Assembly: GCA_031406795.1 (NCBI GenBank)
Contig: JANOHV010000173.1
Location: 1 to 12,647, forward strand
DNA length: 12,647 bases
Direction: 5' to 3'
From: DATDCY01 sp031406795 [NCBI: Candidatus Rokuibacteriota bacterium]
GTDB taxonomy: Bacteria; JAUVQV01
Shown: one piece after another, positions 5,582 through 12,647 of the stretch
Position numbering within the stretch: the first letter of the stretch is position 1
Layout of the letters: each line of letters starts with the position of its first letter
Translations under genes and position numbers: made by a program
The notes under the pieces: generated by a model
What the model was told of the DNA's origin: nothing
Databases searched by the model: none
What the model saw: only the letters and a program-made list of their open reading frames with translations

Positions 5582-6952
5582 TCATTCCATGTGCGCCAGC
5601 GCGGCGTCGATCCGCGCCGACCAGGTCGCGTCGGCACCAAGCCGTTCGCGCGCGCGCCGGTAGCTCGCGAGCGCCCCGGCGTAATCCCCGCGCAAGCCCG
5701 CGGCCCGCGCGAAATGGAAGTCCGCCTCGCCGAGACGCTCGGTGCCGCTGAGCGCCAGCGCGTACTGATAGTGGGCCTCGGCGAGCGGCGGCCCGAGTTC
5801 GGTGGCACGCGCGTACCGCTCCAGCGCTTCGGCGTCCCGACCCTCGGCGCGGGCGATCTCCCCGAGGGCGAACCAGGCGTAGGCACTGGCGGCGCCGCCC
5901 GGGAGCTTCAGCGCCCGTCCGAGTTCGGCGCGCGCGCCGGGGGCGTCCCCGAGCGCCCAGAGCGCCAGTCCGAGATCGATCGCGTACCGAGCCTCCCCGG
6001 GCGCCAGATCGACCGCGCGGCGAAATTGCCCGGCGGCCGCGACCGGGTCGCCGCGGCGGGCGTGGACGACCCCGAGCAGATCGAGATCGAGCGCGGCTCC
6101 GGACAGCGCCCGGCCGCCGAACTCGCGCAACGCGCGGGCCGGCTCGTCGATGGCGAGCAGAATCGCCCGGACGCGATCCCAGGCGGGGTCCCCGCCCGGC
6201 CGATAGATTTCGCCGGGGGGCAGGCCGAGGCCGTTCTGAAGCGCGCCAATGCGCGAGGGGGTGAGCGGGTGGGTGCGCAGCGATTCGGGAACGTCGGAGG
6301 GCATGAAGCGCTCTCCGGCTTCGATCAGCCGCAGCGCCCCGAGCAGGCCGCGGGGGTCGTACGAAGTCCGGCGCAGATAAATCATCGAGAGCCGGTCCGC
6401 CTCTTCCTCCATTTCGCGGGAGAACGCCAGCTGGTAGGACTCGAGCAGCGCAAGCGCTCCGGCGAAAACCGCGGGGTTGCCCCCGGACAGGATGATCGCC
6501 GCAATTGCCGGGATCGTGCCGAGCGAGGCGCTGCGCGAGAGCCGCTCGTAGTGGCCGGCCTGGACGTGGGCGATCTCGTGGGCGAGGACACCGGCCAGTT
6601 CGCTCGACGAGCGCATCGCCGCCAGCTGCCCGGTGAAGAAGAAGATGTCCCCGGTCGGCGAGGTGAACGCGTTGAGGACCGGCTTGTCGATGATGTAGTA
6701 GTGAAAGGCCTCCACGGGCGCCCCGACCGCCGCCGCGATGTCCCCGCCGGTGCGGCGCAGCATGTCGAGCACCTCGGCGTCCCAGAGCAGCGGAAACGCC
6801 GCGCCGATGCTGGTCACCCGCTGCTGGCGGGTGAGGATGTCGCGCTCCTCGGTGGTGCTCTCGCGCCGCGGCGCGCCGTCCGTCGCGCAGGCGGCAGACG
6901 CCAGCACCGCGCACAGGGCGGCGCCGCGGCAGACCCGGCGCACCGTCGTCAT
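5582..6952 (-). CDS. M48 family metalloprotease with TPR repeats, BepA-like lipoprotein
   Basis: 456 residues from the ATG at 6952. The N-terminus is a secretion signal (MTTVRRVCRGAALCAVL) ending in a plausible lipobox, SAAC with C22, so it is likely a periplasmic lipoprotein. The peptidase M48 domain has the zinc motif HEIAH (125-129) and a downstream EEEAD (182-186) with the third ligand. FTSPTGDIFFFTGQL before it is typical of the family. Residues ~285-440 form TPR-like repeats. This layout matches the BepA/YfgC group, which degrades or assists misassembled outer-membrane proteins. The start overlaps the HD gene stop as ATGA, so the two are translationally coupled. A longer in-frame reading (to 7081) would destroy the signal peptide and overlap the HD gene. 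The exact BepA role is inferred. Confidence 0.9.
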   Translation of the reverse strand: MTTVRRVCRGAALCAVLASAACATDGAPRRESTTEERDILTRQQRVTSIGAAFPLLWDAEVLDMLRRTGGDIAAAVGAPVEAFHYYIIDKPVLNAFTSPTGDIFFFTGQLAAMRSSSELAGVLAHEIAHVQAGHYERLSRSASLGTIPAIAAIILSGGNPAVFAGALALLESYQLAFSREMEEEADRLSMIYLRRTSYDPRGLLGALRLIEAGERFMPSDVPESLRTHPLTPSRIGALQNGLGLPPGEIYRPGGDPAWDRVRAILLAIDEPARALREFGGRALSGAALDLDLLGVVHARRGDPVAAAGQFRRAVDLAPGEARYAIDLGLALWALGDAPGARAELGRALKLPGGAASAYAWFALGEIARAEGRDAEALERYARATELGPPLAEAHYQYALALSGTERLGEADFHFARAAGLRGDYAGALASYRRARERLGADATWSARIDAALAHME

Positions 6953-7629
6953 CGCTTTCCCGCGACTTCCTGGTCGAATCGGGCGAAAAACGCCGCCGCG
7001 AAGGCGGCGCGATCGTCGGCCATGCGCCTGCCCGCCGCCGTCAGCAGCCGCGCGGGCAGATGGCGCAGCTTGACGAGCCACTCGCGCGTCGCGGTGTCCC
7101 CAGGGCTATAGGCCTTCGCTCGACGGGCCGCGGCCGGCGAGTTGTGCAGCCGGGAGCCGATCTCCCCGGCGAAGAGAAAGGCCCGGCCGACCCCGACCGC
7201 GCCGAGAGAGTCGAGTTTGTCGGCGTCGAAGAGCAGCTTCGCTTCGCGGCTCACGGGACGGGCCGCCCCCCGGAAGCGATGGGAACGCACGCACTCCGCG
7301 ACGTGAGAGGCGCACCGGGCGTCGGCGCCGAGCCGCAGGAGGATCTCCCGGGACATGGCCGCCCCGGTCGCGGCGTGGCAGTTCGCTCCGGCGTCCGCGT
7401 CCTCGCGGGCGCGGCCGATGTCGTGCAGCAGCGCCGCGAGGGCGAGCACCCGCTCGTCGGCGCCGCTCTCGGCGCCGAGCCGCAACGCGAGCGCGAGCAC
7501 CCGCTCGACGTGATCGAAACCGTGACTGCCGCGCCCGGCAGCCATCAGCCGCTTCGCCTCGCGACGCACGGCGCGCACGAGCGGGTCGCGCAGCACGGCG
7601 CCCGACGACGCCACCGCAAGCTGCGCCAC
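6949..7629 (-). CDS. HD-domain metal-dependent phosphohydrolase, YedJ-like
   Basis: 226 residues, one HD domain, cytosolic. Metal-binding motifs are visible in order: HGFDHVERV (H36, H40), LLHDIGR (H69-D70), a conserved RSHRFRG, and DADKLDSLGAVGVGRA (D135-D140). This order fits the predicted HD phosphohydrolases related to E. coli YedJ; the substrate is unknown (nucleotides are common in the superfamily). The start is GTG at 7629, ten bases after the stop of a 26-codon ORF; no strong Shine-Dalgarno is present, so coupling from that ORF or a later start cannot be excluded. The TGA overlaps the M48 protease ATG. Confidence 0.88.
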   Translation of the reverse strand: MAQLAVASSGAVLRDPLVRAVRREAKRLMAAGRGSHGFDHVERVLALALRLGAESGADERVLALAALLHDIGRAREDADAGANCHAATGAAMSREILLRLGADARCASHVAECVRSHRFRGAARPVSREAKLLFDADKLDSLGAVGVGRAFLFAGEIGSRLHNSPAAARRAKAYSPGDTATREWLVKLRHLPARLLTAAGRRMADDRAAFAAAFFARFDQEVAGKR

Positions 7630-7639
7630 CGGAGCCCGT

Positions 7640-7720
7640 CTAGGCGCCGTTCAAGCCGAGAGCGGCGACGGCGTTATCCGCAATGAGCTTGACGGCGTCC
7701 TGAATCGATGGCTGTTTCAC
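7640..7720 (-). CDS. possible 26-residue small protein, leaderless
   Basis: GTG at 7720 opens a frame of 26 residues (MKQPSIQDAVKLIADNAVAA...) ending in TAG at 7640-7642. The middle is a plausible amphipathic helix. About 77% of third codon positions are G or C, as expected for real genes here. The GTG falls where transcription should begin from the promoter at 7727-7755, so it would be read without a leader. It ends 10 bases before the HD gene start, suggesting a leader ORF or translational coupler. The frame stays open upstream through another GTG. No homologue is recognised; it may be chance. Confidence 0.35.
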   Translation of the reverse strand: MKQPSIQDAVKLIADNAVAALGLNGA

Positions 7721-7726
7721 GCACGG

Positions 7727-7755
7727 ATTGTAGTACACGGCAGGGGTCCTCGCAA
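7727..7755 (-). promoter_or_regulatory. sigma70-type promoter for the HD-M48 operon
   Basis: On the - strand, TTGCGA (7750-7755, 4/6 to TTGACA) is separated by exactly 17 bases from TACAAT (7727-7732, 5/6 to TATAAT). The predicted start point is about base 7720. It lies between the 3' end of the FAD oxidoreductase gene and the HD gene, the expected place for an operon promoter. Confidence 0.6.
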
Positions 7756-7845
7756 CGACGCGACACCGGACTGTGCAAGCTGCAGAGGCCTTTCGCTGCG
7801 GACCTCACCCCCCGCGCCGGCGGCGTCTCGGACTGTCGTAAACCG

Positions 7846-10800
7846 TCAGAACCGTACCGGCTGGGCTGTCCGCGCGCGCTCCCGGAGCGTCTCGAGCCAG
7901 CCCGGCCCCGAGAGGGCGCGCGCCAGTTCGACGGCGATGTGGCGCGGTTCGACGCCGAGGTCGCGATTGCGGCCGAGGCCGGTCAGGCAGGATGGGCAGT
8001 TGGTCAGCAGCACGGCGGTGCCCCGCCGGCCGGTGCGGGCTTCGGCGAGCGCCGCGCGTTTCCGGTGCAGCATGGCGCCCGTGATGTCCGGCCGCGAAAG
8101 AGCGAGCGTCCCGGCCTCCGAGCAGCAGTGCGGCACCACGACGATGGTGGCGCCCGCGGCGGCGAGGAGCGCGGCCCCGCGGCCGTCGAGCGAGTCGTGG
8201 CAGGGGGTGTGATAAAGAAAATCACCGTCGATCGCAACGGGCGCGCCGAGATCCAGTGCCAGCCGCGGCGCATCCGTCACCGCGCAACCGAACACCTTGC
8301 CGACCTCCAGCGCGACAAGCGACTCGCGGCAGGTGCCGCAGGTGACGGCCACCGCGTCGAAGGCCAGGTGGCTGAACATCTCGCGGATCTGCGCGAAGAG
8401 GATAGCGTCGCGCAGCGAAATGCGCCCGTGCATCTCGGTGCGCGCGTTGGCGTAGGCCGGAAAGCCGCAGCAGAGGTACGGGGGCGGCAGCACCACCCGC
8501 GCCCCGCGCGCCAGCAGCAGATGCAGCGCGGCGAGCCCGACCGAGCCATAGAGCCGCTCGGAGCCGCACCCGGGGAAATAGAAGACCGTCGCCCGCGCCG
8601 CGCCCTCCGGCTCGAACACCAGCGCCTGGTCCGGTTCGCAGCGGGGAAGAACGTCGCGCAACCCGATCGGGTCGGGGGGGGGCAGCGGCGAGCCGAAGAG
8701 CGAGCCGCGCCCCGCGCCGGCCGGTTTTCGCAGCGGCCGCACCGCGCGCGCGACGAGGCGCTGGGTGGCGCCGCCGGCGCCGAGCACCACCGCGCCGAAC
8801 AGGCGGATGGCCGGCGGCGAGATGCTCTCGAGGTAACCGAGGGTCGCCCGGGTCGCCAGCGCCGTGTGCTTGAAGCCGTGGGCGGTGAGGATTTCGCGCT
8901 CGAGAATCGAGACCTCCCCGGTATCGATGCCCACCGGGCAGGGCTTGAGGCACTTGTGGCAGAGCGTGCAGTGGTCGGCGAGTTGCTCGAGATTGCGCAG
9001 CAACTCGAAGGCGCCGCCGCGCTCGCGCTGCGCGTCGTAGAGCAGGGCCTCGACCAGTGCGCCGATCGCCAGGTTCTTGTTGCGCGGGTGGTAGAACAGG
9101 CCGCCGCCCGGGTAGAAGACACAGCAATCCGGCTTGCACTTGCCGCAGCGCACGCAGTGGGCGATCCGGAGCGCCAGGTCTTCGAGCAGGCCGTGCTTCA
9201 GGATCCGCGCCTCGAGTTCGAGCAGGTTGAACGAAGGGGTGAAGATCAGTTCGAGCGCCGCCAGGTCCTCGAGCTTGCCCGGGTTCATCAGTCCCCCGGG
9301 GTCGGCGACGCGCCGGTAGGCCGCGAGGGCCGCGCGCAACGAGGGGGCGAGGTACTTGAGCTTGGTGACGCCGATGCCGTGCTCTCCCGAGCAGACGCCG
9401 CCGAGCGCGGCGGTCTTCTCCATCAACCGGTCGACTGCGGCCTCGGCGCGGCGGAGCATCGGCCGGTCGTTCGACATGACCGGAATGTTCACGTGCACGT
9501 TGCCGTCGCCGGCGTGCATGTGCGTGGCCAGCACGACCAGCCGCGAGCGCACGAAGCCCACGATCCCCTCGATCCCCGCGGCGAGGGCCGGGTAGCCGCG
9601 CACCAGCTCGCGCAACTGCGCGAGCAGTCCCTCGATCGCCGTGCCGCCGCGCATCGCCTCGGCGCCCTCCCAGGAGAGCGCCTCGAGCGTCTCCTCGCAC
9701 AGGTCGAGGGCGCGGGTGATCTTGCCGTCGGCCCACCGCGGGTCCTCCTGGGGCGGCGCCGCCTCGAAGTAATCGCGCAGCCGCCGGACCAGCTCGCCGA
9801 GGTTCTCGCGCTCCTCCTCGAGGTTCACCGCGTCGACCCAGCGGGAGAACTCCGCGAGAGCCTCGAGCGGGAGCACGACGTCCTCGTTGAGCTTGAAGGC
9901 ATTCGTGCGCGCCGCGATCGCGCCGAGCCGCTTGCGGTCGGCCCAGAAGCGCTTCGCCTCGATCGCGTCGCGCGCGACCGCGACCTCGGTGTTGGCGTGG
10001 CGCTCGAGGATGGCGCGGATCGTCGCGACCGCGCGCCTGAGCTGGGCGTCGTCGTGCCCGACGACGTCGACGAGCAGCACCGCCTTGGGCGTCCCGGCCC
10101 GCGCCGCCTTCACACGGTAGTCGATGGCCCGCACGTACTGACCGTCGAAGTGCTCGAGCGCCTCCAGCGCCTCGCCCCCCCCGTCGGGGAAGGCGCGCAC
10201 CAACTCGAGGATCACCTCGCTCGCCTCGTCCATGTCGTCGCCGAAGAACTCCAGGCACAGGGTGGCCGCGGCCTCGTACTGCGGGTGCAGGACGAACTCC
10301 GCGGCGGTGATGACGCCGTCGGTCCCCTCCTTCTGGAGTCCCGGCACGCCGCCGAGCGCCTTGTTCGTGATGTCCTTCCAGAGCCCGGCACAGCGGATTT
10401 CGCCGGCGGGCAGCGCGATCGTGCGCACCTCGCTCCCCGCTGCGTCCTCGACGCGCCAGCGCACCGTGTCCCCCGGCAGGATCTTGCGCAGCGGGTGGTC
10501 GAGCCGCCGCACGGTGAACGAGCCGCCCGGCATCGCGATGCTCCAGGCCAGCAGGTTGTCGATGCAGGTCCCGTAGCGCACCGCGGTCTTGCCCCCGGCG
10601 TTCTCGGAGATGTTGCCGCCGATGGTGCAGGCCCAGGCGCTCGTCGGGTCGGTCGCGAAGACCAGCCCGCGCTCGGCGGCGGCCTCCATCGCGCGTTCGG
10701 TGACCACGCCGGCCTCCAGTATCATGACCTGCGCCCGCACCGGGCGACCATCCGGGAGCGTAAAGTCGCGCGCCTCGATCCCGCGGATCCGATCGAGCCG

Positions 10801-11448
10801 CTCGGTGTTCACGATGACGCACCCTGCCTGCAGCGGCACCGCGCCGCCCGTCAGCCCGGTGCCCGCCCCGCGGGGAATCGCATGCAGCCCGAGCCCGGCG
10901 ATCGCCGCCAGCAGCGGCTGCACCTGCCCCGCGTCGGTCGGGAAGACCACGGCCGCCGGCAGGTACAGGCGCCAGTCGGTGGCGTCGGTCGCATGAGAGA
11001 CCAGCGAGAAGGGGTCGAACAGCACATTCGTCGCCCCGACGACCGCCCCGAGACTGCGGCGGATCCGCTCGCGCTCGGCCGGGATTCCGGCCATCTCGCG
11101 GCGGAACGCCGCCAGCAGCGTCGTCGCCCGCTCGAGGACTTCATGAACGAGCGGATCGTCGCCGGCCTGGCGGCCGATCAGCCCGAGATCGTCCGCGAGG
11201 CTGCCGAACAGGTGGCGACGGCGCTTCGGGTCGAGCACGAGTTCCTCGACCAGAAAGGGGTTGCGCCGGTGGATGAAGATCTCGCCGAGCACGCGCATCA
11301 GCAGGCGGGCCAGGCGGCCCGTCACGCGCCTGGCCCGCAGCCGCTCGATCGCCGCCCACCCCGCGGCGCCCAGCAGCAGCGTGACCACCTGGCGGTCGTC
11401 GGCCGAGGTGTAGTTGAAACGGATCTCGCGCTGATCGGACATGCTCAT
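7846..11448 (-). CDS. DUF3683 / FAD-linked oxidase / 4Fe-4S / CCG-domain oxidoreductase, D-lactate or glycolate dehydrogenase type
   Basis: 1200 residues, one chain combining what GlcD and GlcF do separately. Order: a DUF3683-like N-terminus (REIRFNYTSADDRQVV, to ~165); a PCMH FAD domain with PRGAGTGLTGG (~190-200) and GGNISENAGG (~275); the FAD-oxidase C-terminal domain with HMHAGDGNVHVN (~645) and CSGEHGIG; two 4Fe-4S motifs, CVRCGKCKPDCC (~765) and CTLCHKCLKPCP (~826); and two CCG (cysteine-rich) halves, with CCGFPAYAN (~991), CGTCRESL (~1038), HCCSEAGTL (~1106) and NCPSCLTGLGRN (~1148). It probably oxidises a 2-hydroxyacid such as D-lactate or glycolate and passes electrons through Fe-S clusters to a quinone or partner. 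No signal peptide is seen. ATG at 11448 is chosen for spacing from GAGG; a second ATG is at 11442. The substrate is inferred. Confidence 0.92.
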   Translation of the reverse strand: MSMSDQREIRFNYTSADDRQVVTLLLGAAGWAAIERLRARRVTGRLARLLMRVLGEIFIHRRNPFLVEELVLDPKRRRHLFGSLADDLGLIGRQAGDDPLVHEVLERATTLLAAFRREMAGIPAERERIRRSLGAVVGATNVLFDPFSLVSHATDATDWRLYLPAAVVFPTDAGQVQPLLAAIAGLGLHAIPRGAGTGLTGGAVPLQAGCVIVNTERLDRIRGIEARDFTLPDGRPVRAQVMILEAGVVTERAMEAAAERGLVFATDPTSAWACTIGGNISENAGGKTAVRYGTCIDNLLAWSIAMPGGSFTVRRLDHPLRKILPGDTVRWRVEDAAGSEVRTIALPAGEIRCAGLWKDITNKALGGVPGLQKEGTDGVITAAEFVLHPQYEAAATLCLEFFGDDMDEASEVILELVRAFPDGGGEALEALEHFDGQYVRAIDYRVKAARAGTPKAVLLVDVVGHDDAQLRRAVATIRAILERHANTEVAVARDAIEAKRFWADRKRLGAIAARTNAFKLNEDVVLPLEALAEFSRWVDAVNLEEERENLGELVRRLRDYFEAAPPQEDPRWADGKITRALDLCEETLEALSWEGAEAMRGGTAIEGLLAQLRELVRGYPALAAGIEGIVGFVRSRLVVLATHMHAGDGNVHVNIPVMSNDRPMLRRAEAAVDRLMEKTAALGGVCSGEHGIGVTKLKYLAPSLRAALAAYRRVADPGGLMNPGKLEDLAALELIFTPSFNLLELEARILKHGLLEDLALRIAHCVRCGKCKPDCCVFYPGGGLFYHPRNKNLAIGALVEALLYDAQRERGGAFELLRNLEQLADHCTLCHKCLKPCPVGIDTGEVSILEREILTAHGFKHTALATRATLGYLESISPPAIRLFGAVVLGAGGATQRLVARAVRPLRKPAGAGRGSLFGSPLPPPDPIGLRDVLPRCEPDQALVFEPEGAARATVFYFPGCGSERLYGSVGLAALHLLLARGARVVLPPPYLCCGFPAYANARTEMHGRISLRDAILFAQIREMFSHLAFDAVAVTCGTCRESLVALEVGKVFGCAVTDAPRLALDLGAPVAIDGDFLYHTPCHDSLDGRGAALLAAAGATIVVVPHCCSEAGTLALSRPDITGAMLHRKRAALAEARTGRRGTAVLLTNCPSCLTGLGRNRDLGVEPRHIAVELARALSGPGWLETLRERARTAQPVRF

Positions 11449-11450
11449 GG

Positions 11451-11470
11451 GCGGGGAATCCTCTCCCCGC
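11451..11470 (-). promoter_or_regulatory. hairpin with the ribosome-binding site in its loop, before the FAD oxidoreductase
   Basis: 11451-11457 and 11464-11470 form a perfect 7-bp G/C-rich stem (on the - strand GCGGGGA and TCCCCGC) with a 6-base loop GAGGAT. The loop holds the only Shine-Dalgarno-like sequence for the gene, and the stem ends two bases before the ATG at 11448. A perfect TTGACA (11481-11486, - strand) lies 17 bases upstream of the loop, but the loop sequence is a poor -10. Confidence 0.45.
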
Positions 11471-11509
11471 GCCGCCGCAATGTCAAGCTGCGCGCGGCGC
11501 CGGCCGGTA

Positions 11510-11523
11510 ACCGTTCAGTGAAG
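11510..11523 (+). repeat. 14-bp direct repeat, left copy
   Basis: ACCGTTCAGTGAAG here recurs as ACCGTTCAATGAAG at 11643-11656 (13/14). The pair brackets the two palindromes at 11535-11624, as a target-site duplication or module boundary would. Confidence 0.6.
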
Positions 11524-11534
11524 TGCAGTAACTT

Positions 11535-11588
11535 TTCCCGTTCGTGGTGAGCCGTGAGCTTGACGAACGGTCGAACCACGAACGGGAA
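11535..11588. repeat. REP-like palindrome 1
   Basis: Perfect 14-bp inverted repeat, 11535-11548 (TTCCCGTTCGTGGT) with 11575-11588, around 26 bases that contain a nested CCGT/ACGG pair (11552-11555 with 11567-11570). The core resembles the short GTTCGTGGTGAGC...TCGAACCACGAAC palindromes that I recall as dispersed repeats in many GC-rich proteobacteria. It lies between the kinase stop and the FAD oxidoreductase start. Confidence 0.75.
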
Positions 11589-11601
11589 GTCTTCATACAA
11601 G

Positions 11602-11624
11602 CGCCCTTCGACGGGCTCAGGGCG
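11602..11624. repeat. REP-like palindrome 2
   Basis: CGCCCT (11602-11607) pairs with AGGGCG (11619-11624) around TCGACGGGCTC, followed by AACGG. This is the CCCTTCGACNGGCTCAGGGCGAACGG type of dispersed palindrome, often found next to the type of palindrome at 11535-11588. Confidence 0.65.
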
Positions 11625-11642
11625 AACGGTACTGATCGGGCC

Positions 11643-11656
11643 ACCGTTCAATGAAG
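11643..11656 (+). repeat. 14-bp direct repeat, right copy
   Basis: Second copy of ACCGTTCARTGAAG (see 11510-11523), two bases from the kinase stop codon at 11659-11661. Confidence 0.6.
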
Positions 11657-11658
11657 GG

Positions 11659-12647
11659 TTACGCCGGCCCGCCGGTGCGGAAGAGCGCCACAAGACGGGC
11701 GCCCAGTTCCTCGACGGTCCCCGGCTTCTGGATCAGCGCGAGGGCGCCCAGCGCCCGTGCCGCCTGGCCGTGCTCGGCCGTGACGTACCCCGATGTCAGC
11801 ACGATCGGCGTGTCGCCCCGCGCCGCCAGAAGTTCCCGGGCCAGTTCGATCCCGGTCATCCCCGGCATCGCCAGGTCGGTCACGACGAAATCGTACGCCG
11901 CCGGGTCGCGCCGGAACGCCGCGAGCGCCGCAGCCGGGTCGGTGTACCCGGCCACGACGCAGCCGTGCCGCTCGAGGTAGCGCCGGACCAGCTCCAGCAG
12001 CGGCGCTTCGTCTTCGACGCAGAGCACCCGCCAGGGCGCGGCGCCGCCTGGCGCGCCTGGCGCGCACGGTGCGGCCGGCGGCGCGCCGGCGTCGCCCCCG
12101 GGTTCATCAAGGGCCTCGCGGACTTTGGCGGCGAGTTCTCGGAGCGAAAACGGCTTCTGGATGAACCGGACGTTCTCCTCCAGCACGCCGTGGGTGGCGA
12201 TCACGTCGGCAGTGTAGCCGGACATGAACAGACACGTGAGCTGCGGGATCTCCACCTTCAGCCGCCGCGCCAGGTCCCGGCCGTTCAGCTCCGGCATGAT
12301 GACGTCGGTGATCAGCAGGCGGATCGCTCCGCGGTGCTCCCGGGCCAGCCGCAATGCCTCGCCGGTCGTGCCGGCACAAAGCACCGCGTACCCCAGCTGC
12401 TCGAGCATCGCCGCCCCCAGCATCAGGATCGACTCCTCGTCCTCCACCAGCAGCACCGCCTCCCCGCGGCCGCGCGGCATTTCGGCGGACGGCGCGGCCG
12501 ACGCCTCGGTGACGACACCGAAGCACCTGGGCAGGCAGATCCTGACGCTCGTCCCCTTCCCCGGTTCGCTGAAGACGTGAATGTAGCCCTCGTTCTGCTT
12601 GATGATGCCGTACACGGTGGCCAGCCCCAGCCCGGTCCCCTTCCCCA
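11659..12647 (-). CDS. hybrid histidine kinase C-terminus with two receiver domains, 5'-truncated
   Basis: Cut by the right edge; the last 328 residues are present. The first complete codons give GKGTGLGLATVYGIIKQ, the G2 box of a HATPase domain, followed by FSEPGKGTSVRICLPR, so the missing part holds sensor, HisKA and most of the ATPase domain. Receiver 1 follows: VEDEE, phosphoacceptor D114 in LLITDVIMP, FMSGY, K164 in IQKPF (numbered from the first complete codon). After an Ala/Gly/Pro linker, receiver 2 has VEDEAP, D257 in VVTDLAMPG, LTSGY and K307 in IQKPG. Both receivers keep the acidic pocket, Asp, Ser/Thr and Lys, so both should be phosphorylatable. There is no output domain after receiver 2, so signalling probably passes onward by phosphotransfer. 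A GTG at 12615 would give a kinase-less protein, but the G2 box shows the gene continues. The target is unknown. Confidence 0.93.
   Translation of the reverse strand, partial: GKGTGLGLATVYGIIKQNEGYIHVFSEPGKGTSVRICLPRCFGVVTEASAAPSAEMPRGRGEAVLLVEDEESILMLGAAMLEQLGYAVLCAGTTGEALRLAREHRGAIRLLITDVIMPELNGRDLARRLKVEIPQLTCLFMSGYTADVIATHGVLEENVRFIQKPFSLRELAAKVREALDEPGGDAGAPPAAPCAPGAPGGAAPWRVLCVEDEAPLLELVRRYLERHGCVVAGYTDPAAALAAFRRDPAAYDFVVTDLAMPGMTGIELARELLAARGDTPIVLTSGYVTAEHGQAARALGALALIQKPGTVEELGARLVALFRTGGPA

Noticed and set aside
7774-7800. Possible third, decayed copy of the palindromic repeat (TGCAAG, GCAGAGG, CCTTT)
   Set aside because: Only short scattered matches, no paired arms and no apical hairpin; not distinguishable from chance.
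11458-11486. Promoter for the FAD oxidoreductase from a perfect TTGACA
   Set aside because: The sequence 17 bases downstream (GAGGAT) matches the -10 consensus at only 3 of 6 positions and is better explained as the ribosome-binding site.
7708-11550. 1280-codon open frame on the + strand opposite the FAD oxidoreductase gene
   Set aside because: It mirrors the GC-rich codon pattern of the opposite strand. Its product is Arg/Ala/Gly/Glu-rich with no recognisable motif, whereas the - strand frame carries a full set of FAD, 4Fe-4S and CCG motifs.

Overview
This is a GC-rich, gene-dense bacterial chromosome segment. The gene families suggest a proteobacterium in the broad sense. The DUF3683/FAD/Fe-S oxidoreductase and the repeat types look beta- or deltaproteobacterial to me, but I cannot fix the taxon. 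Both edges cut genes: an inositol-3-phosphate synthase on the left and a hybrid histidine kinase on the right. I see no rRNA, tRNA, CRISPR array, transposase or phage gene.

Left part, + strand (1-2509): the 3' half of myo-inositol-1-phosphate synthase, then surE, then a 274-bp hairpin-rich spacer, then an inositol monophosphatase (suhB family). The first and third genes encode the two steps from glucose-6-phosphate to free myo-inositol, so this looks like an inositol biosynthesis cluster.

Middle, - strand (2719-4920): a compact moaD-moaE-moaC-moaA operon that takes GTP to molybdopterin. It converges on suhB. Two copies of a palindromic repeat flank it in opposite orientations (2505-2641 and 4990-5101). 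Where the copies differ in their stems, the differences are compensatory. This is the most interesting signal in the window.

Next, - strand (5107-7755): a sigma70-like promoter at 7727-7755, a possible 26-residue small protein starting at the predicted transcription start, an HD-domain phosphohydrolase, an M48 TPR lipoprotein metalloprotease overlapping it by ATGA, and a 132-residue protein of unknown function. The operon ends against one copy of the repeat.

Right part, - strand: a 1200-residue single-chain FAD/4Fe-4S oxidoreductase (7846-11448), related to glycolate oxidase and D-lactate dehydrogenase, whose ribosome-binding site lies in the loop of a perfect hairpin. A REP-like palindrome module bounded by near-identical 14-bp direct repeats follows (11510-11656), then the C-terminal part of a hybrid kinase with two receiver domains.
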